DNA of 64,000 nt, taken from Centropus unirufus (Eukaryota; Chordata; Aves; Cuculiformes; Centropidae). The translations under genes and the position numbers were made by a program. Under the pieces are notes generated by a model, which was given only the letters and a program-made list of their open reading frames with translations, did no database searches and was not told the DNA's origin. Shown in pieces: positions 1-26,880 of this stretch. Position 1 is the stretch's first letter. Each line of letters starts with the position of its first letter. The stretch is taken from NCBI GenBank assembly GCA_013397695.1, contig VYZI01000043.1, positions 3,825,686 through 3,889,685 on the forward strand, given 5' to 3'.

Positions 1-3000
1 TGAACCATCATTTAGATCCTTCTTTCCCCATCTTTTAAGACTTTACTGCTTATAAAAGCCACCTTTTCATACAAATTTATTCCCCACAAGTGGCTTGGAA
101 AGACTGGCATATGTTCTGATAATCTTTGAAGAACTACAATTTGGCATTCTTTTCAGAACAGGTCTCCTCTTCATACCTTTCAGGTGCTGGATGGACACAA
201 GGCAAAATACCCTTGTGAAGCTGAATCTCTTCTGCCACATTTCTGAAAGTAAGTGGGTTTGGATGCCATGGACACTTGAAAGCTTCTTGACCTTGAGTAT
301 TGTCCATCATGATGTGATTTCCTGGTATGAATGCTGTATGAATTTCCTCTCATGTTCCAGTACTTCCCTGGTAACAAAAGTTAAAACACTGGTAGGTATT
401 TTATGACGTGAAATGTGAAAATGCAGTGGAGTTTAATGATTATTAATTTTGAAGTTGAAAGTATAGAGGGAAAAAGAAGAAAAAATCAATCTTGCTTCAA
501 ACTTTAAATACACAATTAGATTAACCTCTTCAAACAAGGCTGCTTGCTAACATGGGAGTATGCAGTGTAGCTACTTTTCCAGTGATGAATGCCATTATCT
601 GATCATTTGTTGGGGTGTGGACTAAGCACAGGAAATGCTTATCTTGTATCTGTATGAAATGGAAAGTTATCTTCTAAGAAGCTTTTCTTGTTGGTTTAGG
701 CTTGAAAACTAGCAGGAGAACTGAGTGGGGTTAGAGGACCTGACTTGCAATGCAGAGACAATCTTCTGGGAGTTCTTGATGCAATCAGACGTAGAAGACA
801 GTAAGCAGCTTACTGTTCGGTAAGTGACCCTCAGAACTTGCTTGCCCTGCACATCTCCCTGATTTAGAAGTGCTCTAGAGGTTTGAAAAGCATTGAGTAG
901 TTGAGTCAAAGTACTGTTGCAAGGATTTTTCTTGTTAAGAACATGTGTAATCAGGAGTCCAAAATAATTTTGCCGCTAAGTTCGTACTGCACTGTGATGG
1001 CAGCTGTTTAATAGGAATTGTCTGCCAGTGGTCAGGAGTGTTAAATATCTTTGGCTGTTATGTTGTATGTGGAAGGAAGGAAGATGGTCTTTGGTGCAGT
1101 AACCACTGTGTATGCCAAGTTGTTCCTGACAAAGCTTCCCACTTGCATTTATTTGTTAGCCCTGTGTAATATTTCACCCTGCTATATCCTCATCCATGTG
1201 GCTGCCTCAGAGGTGTGTTGTCCTCGAACAAGAAGTTTGAAAGATTGCTGTGTGTTTTTAAGCCACGCTCAGTCTCCTTTGTTGTCTTTACTTGTTAAGT
1301 CACAGCAGGGTCGGCACACTGGCTTTGTGGCTTTCCAGTGGGGATGATAACAGTTCTTTTGCTGCTATTCTGAATGATTACTAATGCTTTTAAAGAAATG
1401 CGCGTGTCTGTGTAAATACAGACAGACCTTAGCAGATCTCATAGCTACATAATGTGTGTCAAAATATGCTATTTTCTCCTAACTGGAGAGGGAAAAGAAT
1501 GCTGTGTGCTGTCGTCTCCATTAAGATTATCCCTGCTTCCCCAGTAGTAATCGTGGTGAAGTAATGAATTGGGGTGGGAGGAATCAGTTTGAAGTAACTT
1601 TGTGCTCTCCTGCAAAGTGAGACCCACCCATTGCTGGAGGGTTTGACTCAGAACCTCAGAAACCCCGTATTTAGTTTGCGAGGGAAGTGGCTAGTCGAGA
1701 GTATGAAAAGTTATGACTCTGCAACTTGCATACACAGAAGATAAGGTGATTCTGGTCTTCTAAAAGTGTGTCAGAAGGGAATCGGAGTGAAGGATTTTGC
1801 AGGGATGGTGTCAGCTGTTACCCTGTGTAGGTGTCACAGTAATCTGTGATAAAGCAGAATTGATAATTTTTCTCAGACTTGCTCTTTCGTGAAATCACAT
1901 TGCTCAGGCTTCCTGTGGACTTTTGGGTGTTCATTTTGAAGTGTTAATGCTTGTGTCTTATTGAGAAGATGTTGGAATGTTTTTAAATTCCTCTTCCTTC
2001 ATGGATAATTCAGATTAATGAGTTAAATTATACCAAATTTTGTCTTGCAGGTGGGATGAGAAGGTAACTCTGACAACTAAGAATGAATTATGGCAAACTA
2101 CTGTAAAGATGAATGACCTGTAAGAATACTTACTTCTTATAATTTGAAATTAATATTCCTCCTTATTGCAGTACAGAATGACCATTGAAATCATCTGCCT
2201 CTGGATTAACACAGAGGTGTCCTAAAGAATTTGATATCTTTCCTCTTCGAATTATGTTTCTCTTGATCTCTACAGGCATAATTAATGACTATGTTGTTGC
2301 TTTATAAATCTAGCTTTGATTATTATGAGCTTCCTTCAATGAGTAGATTGTGACAGAATCAGCACCTGCTGAGCCCTGTTTTGTTGTGAGTCACATCGAC
2401 AGGAATCAAAGTCTTGCTACAGAAGGAAGAGTCCAAGAATAACGTGAGAAACTGAGCTGGGTTGAAATTAAGACTGAAGTCTGTTCCGATTTTGTTTCTT
2501 TTTCCGAGTCTTAGGATGTCTGAAACATCCAAGTGGTTTAACCTTTTTTTGAGGGGAAGGAGTAGGGATATGAGCACACACTTTTATATTTGGAGTCAGA
2601 GAGTCACAGGTACGTCATCCTTGTGGAATCAAGGGACTTATTCATGCCTAACTATTTTATTCAACCTGTCAGTAGCTGTTTAGACAAGTAAACAATGGGT
2701 TTGAAAATAAGTGTAAATTGACAGAGAAGTTGGATGCTGTTCAGAAGGTGCAGTTGTTCAGTTAGTCAAAATAGTATTTTTAAATTTCAGTTAGAGAAGC
2801 CTCATCAAAGATCTCAGTGGACTGTTATTCAGCCTGAATAAAAAGCCTTTGCTTTGCAGTATCTGTGGGGCAGTAATATTTTAGTAATTGCACCTGTTTA
2901 GGTACCAATCCAGTAGTCTGAAAACATCCTGTGCCAGCACATCAACTTAAGTTTGTTTCATCTGTTGAGTTCTGGGTTGTGGCTGTCACCTGTGTATCCA

Positions 3001-6000
3001 CAAAAGGCTTTATTTGAGGTTCCTGATTCTTTTTTTCTTCAGATGATGTTACCTGAACATCTTTGCCACTTTCTCGGCGTGAATACACTACTAATGCTAG
3101 CTGTTTTCAGGAGAATTTCAGCTGTTGAAAGTGCTTTCTCAGGCTCCTGATGTGTTAGAACCTGTTTAGGTGCTTTCAAGACCAATTTCAAGATAGGCTT
3201 TAACTTGATGCTGTTACGGCTGCAGTCACGATGATCTGTCTCTGAGCAGAGTCTTGGTCTAAGTTAGAAGTAAGATAACTCTTGTCCATTGAGAGTAATT
3301 TTGTATTTTATATCTAAGCTTGTTATGGTTCTTCAATGCTGTAAAAACGAGAACACCATAAATCCCTCCATTTTTTTTGCAAGACTATAACAAGGGGATC
3401 TCCTCCTCAGCCAAAATGCCCACAGTGCTAGAAATAACTGTTCTGCATTCTCCACTTGAGTTGTAAAGTCTCTAATGCAGGGGTGTGCTCTTGCTGTGTG
3501 CTCACATGAAACCAGGCACGCAGAGTCTTTCAGTCTCTAGAGACTCTAGGCACTGCTCAAATATATCTAACAACGTTTTGGTGATTTCTGAATGTAAAAG
3601 TGATTGTGTTCCTTTTCAGCTGCAGAAAACCCAGCTGAAGTTCCGAAGCAAGTGGCAGTGCCTGGACTCTGCTGAAACTGCTTTCTTCCTTTGAATTCAA
3701 ATACGCAAACAAGGTATTTTCTTAATAGTAAAAAGCGTTCTCTTAGTGCTTCCTGAGCATGTGCATGCTTGTTTTATAAATACACCCTTCTTTCCTTTGG
3801 GAAGCAAGCTGGAATAAGAAAGGTCTTATGCCTGGTAGTGAATTTTGGCGTGTTTGTATATGGAGTGTTAGGAAACAAGATAAAAGTATATTTAAGATGC
3901 GAATGAAATGACACTTGTGGTATTTGTGTCTTTTCTTCTTCACTTGGCATTGTTTGCCAGGCTTCTTTACAATAAATGCTTTTGTTTGTCCTTTTGAAGA
4001 TAGTTGTAGAGGCCACAATAGCAAAAGGGAAAGGCTGTAACTATACCTTCCCTCACAGGCTTTGAATAATGCATATATTATTCACTGCCTCAACACTGAG
4101 TTGTGATGATGATTATAATAAATTACAGGACTGCTCCTAGGACAGAAATTTGCTGGTTTCAGTTGCTGCATTTATTTTAGTGGGTGAATTATTCTGTGAG
4201 CACTAATCCTAACCTGACTGGAGGAGGAGGACAGATCAGGATTTGAACTCTTCTCTGTTTCTTCACCTTTTGTCAGACTCCTAGGCAGCCAGTAGTTCTC
4301 AAAGAACAGTCTGACTATTATGGTTGAGAGGGGTGTAGGAAGTGCACTTCATCAAAGGTTTGGCTTGTCTGCTCCAAACAGCAAGTAGCATTCTACTCCC
4401 ACTCCCCTGCACTCAGCCAGAATTAGATTCTAAAGTGGGTGTACAAGCTGGTTTGGTAGAAGCAGGAGTTCAGTGCTTCAGGTCACGTTGTAGAATGACC
4501 TTAAAATGACAACGGGCTGACATTCAGCTAGGACCTGACGTGTCCATAGGCCCTTTCCTTCCAGAACAGTTAATCCGATCTCTAAGCTTTCTGCCTGGCA
4601 GGGTGAGGTTCCTCAGAGCCCACAGTGTTCTTGTCACCTGAGGTAGACCTGCAGCGTGCAAAACACCTCAACATTGCTTGAGTGGTTGAGGCACACTGTC
4701 TTTCAGTGCCTTCAGAAATTTGTGTGCAGTCACAGAAACACAGCATTTCTTTCAAAACTTGAAAAATTCCTAAAGAGTTTGGCAGGGCTAAAGGCATTTT
4801 CTTGTCGTACCATCTCTTACTGAAATACTGGTATAACAAAGTAAATAATGAGAATTAAGCTGTGATACATGTACTAAAGGAAAAGCTGTGTTAGCAGAAG
4901 TGATGTGAAGGAGCAGACCAGAAGGATATTAAGAATCTAATAAAGCAAACATTTCACATCTGTCTGATAGCAAATTTGGTCACAACTGTAGGCTGAAAAC
5001 ATCAACTTTTCAGTAATTTGTTTTTCGTATACATGACTAGTGAACTTTCTGGTTTCAAAGAAATGTTTCTCTGTAATTTAGGAATTGAGTCAGCCTAAAG
5101 GGAATTGAAATAATGAAGTGAGTTATTAAACACAAGACTAAATATCATAGCCAACTAGTGGAGCACAGGAGATGTTTGTGATGAAATATGTCAGCTGTAC
5201 TAAGATGCAGGATTAATATCCTGTTTTTTTGCTAATTTTTAGTCTGTTACAAGCGCTGAAACTGTAATATTTGAAATGGCATAGAACCTGTCTGGGGATG
5301 AATTTTTGATTTGAAGAAGGTCAGGTCATAAATATACTTGTTTGACACATTCTGGAAATCAGTTACGTCAAGCAGACCAGCTCTGTCTCCAAGCAGCTTC
5401 CTGTGTGTCATTTTGATCCCAGTTCCAAGTAATTTCTGATGCAGGCTGGATTGAAATTGGAGAGTGCTGGAACTTGCTGTCAAAGACTCATCCCTATGTT
5501 AAAATTCAAAACTATGTGTGTTGGTTAGAGTTAAAGAAGCTGTTGCTTCATAATTTGGCCAAATGTATGCTTGTATATTTCTTATTGTATTTAAGAACTC
5601 GCATATGTCATCCATTGTAGTGATTTCTTACTGCATTTTGCTTAAGACTTGAAAACAAGGATTAACTATTGTCTTGAGCCGTTGAGTGATAAGTTTAAGT
5701 GTTTCAGTAAGCTGTTAAAGGACTTTAAAAATAGGACTTGCGTTAAATTTTCAGTGGTATTAGTTCTAAGCAACACTCATAGTAGCTACCATTGACAGAT
5801 GTTGACAAGAAAAATAGAATGAGGCAACAAAAAGGTATTTCATGTATTGGTAGGTTGTTGTGTAATATTTTCTGCCTCAGAGCTTCCTGTGTGTTTTAAG
5901 AGTACTTTAGAAACAGCAAAAGGCAGAAAAAATGTTCTTGGCAAAGGCCCTCTGTTAAAGAAGAATTGCCAGAAATTTTGTTGATGTTTTTAGGGCGTTT

Positions 6001-7072
6001 TTTTCATTACGCGTGTCCTCAGGGTTATGCTGTTCTTGGGGATTCAATTTTTTCTGCAGTACAAGTTCTTTAATTGTGAATTTACTTAGAAATCTTCTGG
6101 CTGTAAAATGTCACAGCAATGTTTTGCTACTGCCTTAAAGACTTTGTGCCATGATTTTTAGCTGTTAGGGCCAGTTTGGCACAATGTGACTGATGTTATG
6201 GAGAAGTGCACATGTGAGTGCAGTGTGGAATTGTTTAACCTTTTTGGAGATAACCTCAGCTGTGTGAAGCAGCTGCTGGCAGAGAAAGCGTATAGCAATA
6301 TTTTATTTATTCCTTCCATAGGAATATGCGAGTGTGTTTTCTTTTTCTGCTGTATTATCTCACACCAGTGAATTCTTATCTCTGACTAAGCTCTTGTGAT
6401 GTCTGCAGATAGCAATGCAGGAAAAGATATTGAAATGCCATAAACATTGCTTGTTTTGGAGCATAAGTTATCCACTGCTCTGGGGTTTAGAAAGGCACAT
6501 CAGGGTTCTGAGAGAAGTGTTTGTTTTTCTGGCCTTTCAGCAGCATAAATTGACCTGGATTGCTTCTTTGACCAGTTAACTCCTACGGTTGCTTTGCTTC
6601 ACCAGGCTGTTTGAATCTTCCCCATGTCTTCCTCCAGTTTTGGAAGCTCATTTTCTTAAGCTGACTTGTAAAAGAGCGCAACGGCTTAAAGAATAGTGCC
6701 TTGTGAGAGCTGTAAATCCTGTCTTGAATCGGGGCCTGTGTTGTGTTGTGGGTTGCTCATGGTGGTTGTTGACAAGGTTATTCCCATGCTTTGCCTTGCT
6801 GTGCTGTGAGAGCGGGAGTCAGTTTGGATGCATATTTTCTTCTGTTTCTACAAACGTTTATCAAACCTCTCCAGAGCTTTTAAGTAGGATCCAAATTGTC
6901 TTTTTAGGTTTCCTCTAATATTGGGAAGAGATCGTCTGCGATGAGATCTGTGATGAACACAAGCTGAGAAACTTTTGAATAGCTTAAGAACATAAACAGA
7001 CAAGAACATGCTAATTTTCTCCTTAAGTAATTGATTTTGTGTTAAAGGCACCTTTTATGTTCTGCCATGCAG
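1..7072 (+). other. Upstream part of MKNK1 (intron 1 or leader); no coding exon seen
   Basis: AT-rich DNA with no CpG island, no recognisable repeat and no coding exon. A housekeeping-type gene such as MKNK1 should have a CpG promoter, so its transcription start is probably left of position 1. One acceptor/donor pair bounding 3621-3713 could be a non-coding leader exon (see findings). Confidence 0.6.
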
Positions 7073-7074
7073 AG

Positions 7075-20792
<13,718 letters not shown>

Positions 20793-22335
20793 ATTTCTTT
20801 CCTGCTATGGGTTGGCAAGATCAGCCTGTGTTCTTATTTGGATTTGCAGCACTGATAAAAGCTTCTCTGCTTCTGACACTTTGATTAGAAGCTTGCTCTA
20901 GTAATGTTACTTGTAACTTTAAGGGGACAGCTTTTTATGGGAATGTTTTTGAACTGTCAGATTTGGTGCATTAAGATAATGTAACTGATCGTTTTAAACT
21001 GGAGAAGATGGGTTTGCTGCTATATTATCTGAGGTGATAAATCGCTAAGCTTTCCTTATTTTCTTCTTAGAGCAGCATGCTTTAAAATGCAAACTTGAAA
21101 ATATCAGAAGGAAGCACTTTTTTGCTTTGCCCAGCAGAGCATCACATCTCTCCCTGCCTATGGTTGCCCCCCTTGGTGGCACATCTCGAAACCAACAGTG
21201 CCCTTCTGTGTTTCTGTACACTCAGGAAATGAAGTTGATGACTGGGTGGATCTCTGTCTCCATTAGCTTTATTGGTTTTAAGTTGTGTGGAGATGGTACT
21301 GTAAAGGTGCCAGGATTGTCCAGGCTTGTAGAGATGAAGAGAACAGGGTTGCTTTTTTATCTCGTTGATAGTTTGTGTGTCAGGATGTGGGATGAAAGCT
21401 GGCTGGGAGTTATTTCTTTATCTGACGTCTTTTTGTTCTTAACTAAAATGGACTCCATATCATCTTTTTCTGTTCCGTGTGTCCCCTTCTTGGGCAGTTA
21501 CATTCTTCTGTCTGATAACCACAGTAAAACAGACTGTTTATATAACAGTTTATATTTAGTATCTTTTTCCTATATTAATGCTATCATCAGTTTTACCTTC
21601 CTTTCTGTAAACTCATGTTTCTCAAGTCATTTTGCGCGTGTTACCTAGAGTTGCTAATGTGAATGGACAGGCTTCGGTGAATTCTCGTGTGTGAGTAATT
21701 CAGGATTATCAAATGCAGAGGCACATCTGTGGTGCTGCAGCTGTGGCATTTTGCCTCGTGCAGTGGATCTCAGGCTGGTTATCTAGATTTTTGCTTCCAG
21801 TTTTAGTACTGTGGTGCTCCAAGGGTCAGGAGTAATTTGAAAAGGTACTGGCTGAAAAGCTGAAGGTTTTCAGTGACCAAGTCAAGGTGTCCGTGGATAA
21901 GGACGTGGATATTGAGCACTTTTTGAAACATAAGCTGTGAAAATTGGGCCATGAAGATGCCCAACATGATGCACATTAAACTCGCCAGCCATTTCCAAAA
22001 CCCTTTGCCAAGACATTGTGTGCAGGGTGGAGAGGAGGAGGCCCCCAAATGCTGGCACAAAACCCTCCCAAGCAGAATGAGAAGGAATGAAGTATAATAG
22101 CAGATCCAGCAAGCACATGGAATTTTAAAGGTCAAACCTGAATGTCTTTGCATGGCCTATTCAGAGAGGTTTTACGTTACCTTTTAGCAGTGTGCATACA
22201 GCTATTTTTATACAAAGTGCAGTATTTTGTGACTAATATTAAAGTTGTTATTTAAAAGTTTTTATACATTGTGCCAGTGGATGGATTATGAAATGTATTT
22301 TGCTTTGTTTTTATTAAAATGCTTTAAGTTATGGA
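20793..22335 (+). other. MKNK1: MKNK1 3' untranslated region
   Basis: Non-coding sequence from the stop codon to the ATTAAA signals at 22238 and 22313, about 1.5 kb and AT-rich toward the end. A 173-codon open frame at 21127-21648 begins with TTG and has no recognisable homology. The exact end is inferred from the distal signal. Confidence 0.75.
22313..22318 (+). terminator. MKNK1 distal polyadenylation signal (ATTAAA)
   Basis: ATTAAA in an A/T-rich context, with a GU-rich stretch (TTCTGTGTGGCTTC) about 35 bases downstream as a plausible downstream element. A second ATTAAA at 22238-22243 could be used as an alternative site. Confidence 0.6.
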
Positions 22336-25300
22336 TTTAACACATTTGGCAATTCTGTGTGGCTTCAATTTTGTGAGAATTACTTATTTGCTTACTTCTC
22401 TATGTGACAAAGAGTTTAAGTCTCTGAAGACTAAGCGTACCTCCCTCTTCTGTGGCTGTATTGCTTTATAAGTCTCTGAGGGCTCCTGGGATCTCAGCAT
22501 TCTGGAGATGAAATGAAGATATGACTCTGCAGGGAGGCCTGGAAGGGATCCTCTGATCCTTTTGATGTTCAGAAGAGACCAGATAAACGAGGGCCAGTAG
22601 CTCAGGAATCTTTATGTACACTCACATTTACTTACATTACACTGTTACATTTCATGTTCTTCCCTTTGATTTGTGAATGAAACAGAAACCCTGAAGCTTG
22701 GCCTGGAGTGGTGGTATGATACAAAATACTCCTTTTACATGAAGCTCTGGATCCTTTCAGGTTTCAGAGGTCCGGAGCAGCAATGTTAGCATGGAAGTGT
22801 GAAACTGGAACATTAACAGTGCTGCTTACCCAGAGATGGCAGTGTCTGATAGATTTGTTCAAGCATTGGTAAGCAGTCCTTTTCAGATCTTACTCTGTAC
22901 CGGCTGCTCTTCAGTGATGGTAGAGGTAGCCCCAGAGAGTTAACGGAGCAAAGACCCAAACAGCTATTCCTGTGTTCTTGGGTGAACTGTTGGCCTGGAC
23001 AGTCAGTCCTCGCCCCTCTCTCTCCAAAATCCATCAAGGAAAGTGAATCTGATGCCTGCTTCTGTGCAGCAAGGAAGAAGCTGATTTGCTAGCCAGATTT
23101 GCTTTCCCTTTACAAAAGAGTGCTTGGGAGGAGAGAGTGAAATGTCTAAAGGAAATCTTTAGTTTGGGGATTCTCATGACTTTATGTTCAGTTGGTGAAA
23201 TAGCAGTCTGGGTGAGCAAGGACTCCTCTGGGCTTGAAGCCTCCTCCTCTATAAGAACACTTCAGCTGTTGGATGTGTTCAGCACAAAGGATTTCAAGCA
23301 CTGGTGTGTGAAACTTTGGAAATGCCCAGCAGGAATTGCACTACATGATTAACTTTGCCTGATTGTTCTGGCAAGCCTTTCAGCTGATGGCTCAGGGTCC
23401 CAGCTGCCTCTCGTGGTGCTCTCAGCTGCTTTGAGGATGCTGCTAGCAGCTGCCTCCAGGTGTGACCTGTATTAGGGCATCCTCACTCCCCACTGGTGCA
23501 TACTTGCAAATTCGTCTGTCCAGGACTTGAAGCTCAGATATTGACCTCTTCGCTGAAGAGGTAATGTCTGGACGTGCTTTTCCTTCTACAAGGAGGGGAA
23601 GGCAAGCAGCAAGAGATGCCAGAGCTGCATAATGCTAGGAACTGTGAAAACCTCCCAAGCAGGGAAGAGATGTTGATTTAAGCCAGTTGTTCTACTCTTG
23701 GGTGTCATCTTGTCTTGACTGCCTCTTGCAGTGTAATTTTTTAGCCATAGATCTCTGAAGAAACTCAGTTTATAACTGAGTTTGTGTAGAGAAGGTTGTT
23801 CTGGTAAGGTGGGATGCAGCACTCCCCCGGGCCATGGGATCAGTTACTCTGTGGCAAAAATGGTGGGATTTAATCCATTTTCCAGTGAAGCCTTAACAGA
23901 CCAGGGATCCCAAGCCAGGTGGCAGGCCCTGTGTTTGTGATCTTTTTTTTTTTTCAAAGGAAATTTCCCATGCTCGGATCAAATGTTGCTGTTTGGACTG
24001 TGCTTTAAAATCATCTGCTTCTCCTTCCCTCTTCCTCCTTTGCAAGATGGGAGCAGAGAGCATGGGAGACCTTGTAGCAGTGGTGTAGGCCTCATGTCAT
24101 TTTGAGGCAAAGAAGTCAGATTCAGCTGATGATCCAACAGTCTCTAATCACAGGTGCCTCTCCCTCTGGTCTTTTTCTTTCAATGAGAGTTAAGCTGGAT
24201 TTAGGTGTTTTATCCCCAGAAGGCCTCATTTGTTTTGCCTTCATGGTGCAGTTTTCATGTTACTGGGGAAGAGGCTCTTGTTTCTAGATGGAAGTCACAA
24301 ATCCAGAGATTCTGTGGTCTGTCCTTTTAAATTAGTGCTGGGTTTGCTCTTGTAGCCTGAACATCTCTTGTTCGGGTCGGGTGCAGAACACGACTCCATT
24401 GCTGAATCCCACCATCTCTCCTTCAGATAGGGCTGAGTCTCTATGCCATGCTTTTTCAGTGACTGGTAATAAAACAGCAGGCAGCTTAAGGGGGCTCTCT
24501 GGCTTCTGAAAAATGAAAGGGGGCTGTAGAAATGTCTTTCTTTTTTTTTTTTTTAATGGGTAAATGGGATGGATAAAGTATAAGGTGACTTTCAGGAATT
24601 CAAAAACATTCTCTGACCAGCAAGGAGAGCAGCTAAGCTGATCTTTAATGTTGCCTGAGGTGGCCCCCAGGAGAATTGTCCTTTCCTTCTACAAGCTTTT
24701 CCTGGGAGGCAGGAAACCAAGGGAGATGATCATCAACATGATTAAGTAAGGGTAATTCCAACCAAGTGTCAACCAACTGGCACTAGTCTCAAAGTTCCCC
24801 CCTTCTGGCCCCTTGGGGCACGGGATGCTTTGCAGGATTTTGCTGACCTCTATGTGCAATATTTCTCAAAGTACATTCAGCTTTGTGCTCACCAGGGCTA
24901 TTTCTACATTGTTGGTTGCATAGAAGGAGGCTCCTATTTTCTATTGTGTGGTATTTTCTTCTACTGTCTCTTCATTCCCTGCGTGTTTATTGAATCCTTT
25001 TTCAGGGATGGCAAAATGCTGTTATTTTTTTGAGGGCTGTGGGTGGGCTGGCTTTCAAGATAGAGAGCAGCTTGATTAATTTTCAAAACTAATCTTTTTC
25101 TTTGGGCTACTCCAGTGGCAGCAACAGGCTTCAAATTTGGCTTCCATGGAAACATACTGCCATGGTAACTGGAAAGCCTGACAAAGAAATATTTGCCTGT
25201 ATCCTTCTTCCCTCCTTCCTTCTGTTTCCCACGCGATGTGTGTGTTTGGCTACCCCTGCCAGATTCAGTCAGTGCATTTCACATACCCCAAGCATAGAAA

Positions 25301-26689
25301 TGCACTTCTCTGCGAAGAAAACACACAAAAAAAAAAAAGTTGTAAAAGCCATTGGGGAATTTCTCTGGCATTGTTCGCAAAAAAAAGCTGTTGCAAGTCT
25401 GGAGGGCCACAAATTCCCTCCCAGTAGGAAAAGAATCCTAAAATCCTTAGATTATTTTGTGGGGGCTGGCTAGCATACACTGGGATGCAGGGTCTGACCC
25501 CTGAAACAACCCAATATTTGTAATTTTGAGAATGGTGAGAACTGACTCATCCAGTGGTTCTGGGGCAATGCCAGTATTTTACTGGGTCCCTTCCAGCAGA
25601 TTAATTTGCTGCTGGATCTTCTGTTGCTGCCTGTCACAGCTGCTTTCACACCAAGATTGGGCAGCAACGTTTGGCAGGGTGACAAGCAGCCCCTGTTCAG
25701 CAACTTTGCTCTGATTCACTCTGGAGTGAGAGGGAAGAGGGAATAGGGCCTCCTGAAATGTTTTGCTAAGCGAGAAACGGGGCAAGGGCAAGGTGCGGAG
25801 GAGCTTAGAGTCTGGTGCCATCTGTTTATGCTTTCTGTTTGATCCAGAGCAAAGCTCATGACCTAACCTGGCACCACATCCAATCAAAATCCTATGGGCA
25901 GTTATTAGACAATGCTGTGGCTGCGTGTGGGTGTGAATCTTGTCTCCCCGCCTGACTGTTCCCTTACTTAAAATCATCACTCTCTGGATTTCAGAGACTT
26001 TTTCTGGTCAGCTGCATTAAGAATCATAATGCCTGCACCCAGCTCCAGGCTGCTTGTTGGGAAAGCACAGCTGCCTCATTTATTTCTTGTTCCTTGTTGT
26101 TTTTGTTTTTTTTTATTCCCCAGTTTCACCCTATTTTTCTTTCATCCGGATGTTCTCCTTGCAGCAGCTTTCGATACATTTGCAGACCCCCGTGGCCTCT
26201 ACAGGCTATTGAAATGGAGCGGAGAAACAACTTGCAAAGCTACGTGTACAAGGAAAGCAGACACAGACTGTGAACATGGGGAGGGTCAAGTCCTGACCTC
26301 TTCAGTCAGAAAGTGTTCCAGCTTTAAAAGAGTTGCTGTAGGCAAATAAAAGGTAAACCTATGTCTCTGTGAAGGAATGTTTTGCATGGCTTCCTTGCAG
26401 CTGGCTTGGTGGGTACCCCAAGTTTCATGGTTGCTGTGCCTGCTGTTTTGTATTAGAAATTAGAATTGTGTTTTTGAGCACTACCTGCCAGCTTTGGGGA
26501 TGCGAGAGCTGCCTAGTCCTTTTATTATGAACAGAAACAGCTGTTTGCTACAGACCTGTGCAGATGGTCCTGTTTGTCATCGAGCTTTGCTGGTGGCTTT
26601 TGGTGACACCAACAATCTGGTTGCTTTTGGTAATGGTGGAAGAAGCAGGTTGGCTTTTCTCCCCTAGCAGAGGGAAGCTGAATGAAAGT
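22336..26689. other. Intergenic, downstream of MKNK1; no gene seen
   Basis: Unique-looking sequence with poly-T runs near 23943 and 24541 and a poly-A run near 25327. No splice-consistent coding exon seen on either strand. It holds the paired X-box-like sites at 25140-25169. Confidence 0.6.
25140..25169. promoter_or_regulatory. Two adjacent RFX X-box-like palindromes
   Basis: GCTTCCATGGAAAC at 25140-25153 and ACTGCCATGGTAAC at 25156-25169, both centred on CCATGG. Each keeps a good half-site of the RFX consensus GTNRCCATGGYAAC. Motif-level evidence only. Confidence 0.4.
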
Positions 26690-26880
26690 GAGAGGAAATG
26701 GCCTCGAGTTGTGCCAGGGGAAATTTAGATTGGATATTAGGAAAAAATTCTACACTGAAAGAGTAGCGAAGAATTGAAACAGGCTTTCCAGGGAAGTGGT
26801 CGATTCACCATCCCTGTAGGTGTTCAAAAAACATGTAGATGTGGCACTCTGGGACATGGTAAACTTAATGCAGTTCAGGT
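26690..26880 (+). mobile_element. CR1 LINE fragment, sense, truncated at both ends
   Basis: Matches the CR1 3'UTR segment GAGGAAATGGCCTCGAGTTG...TTGGATATTAGGAAAAAATT...ACAGGCTTTCCAGGGAAGTGG...TGTAGATGTGGCACT. The terminal octamer repeat is missing. Confidence 0.85.

Noticed and set aside
21127..21648. 173-codon + strand open frame after MKNK1
   Set aside because: It begins with TTG, lies in the MKNK1 3'UTR and shows no recognisable domain.
26664..26678. CTAGCAGAGGGAAGC, partial CTCF-like motif
   Set aside because: Mismatches at key positions, including the GGC core.
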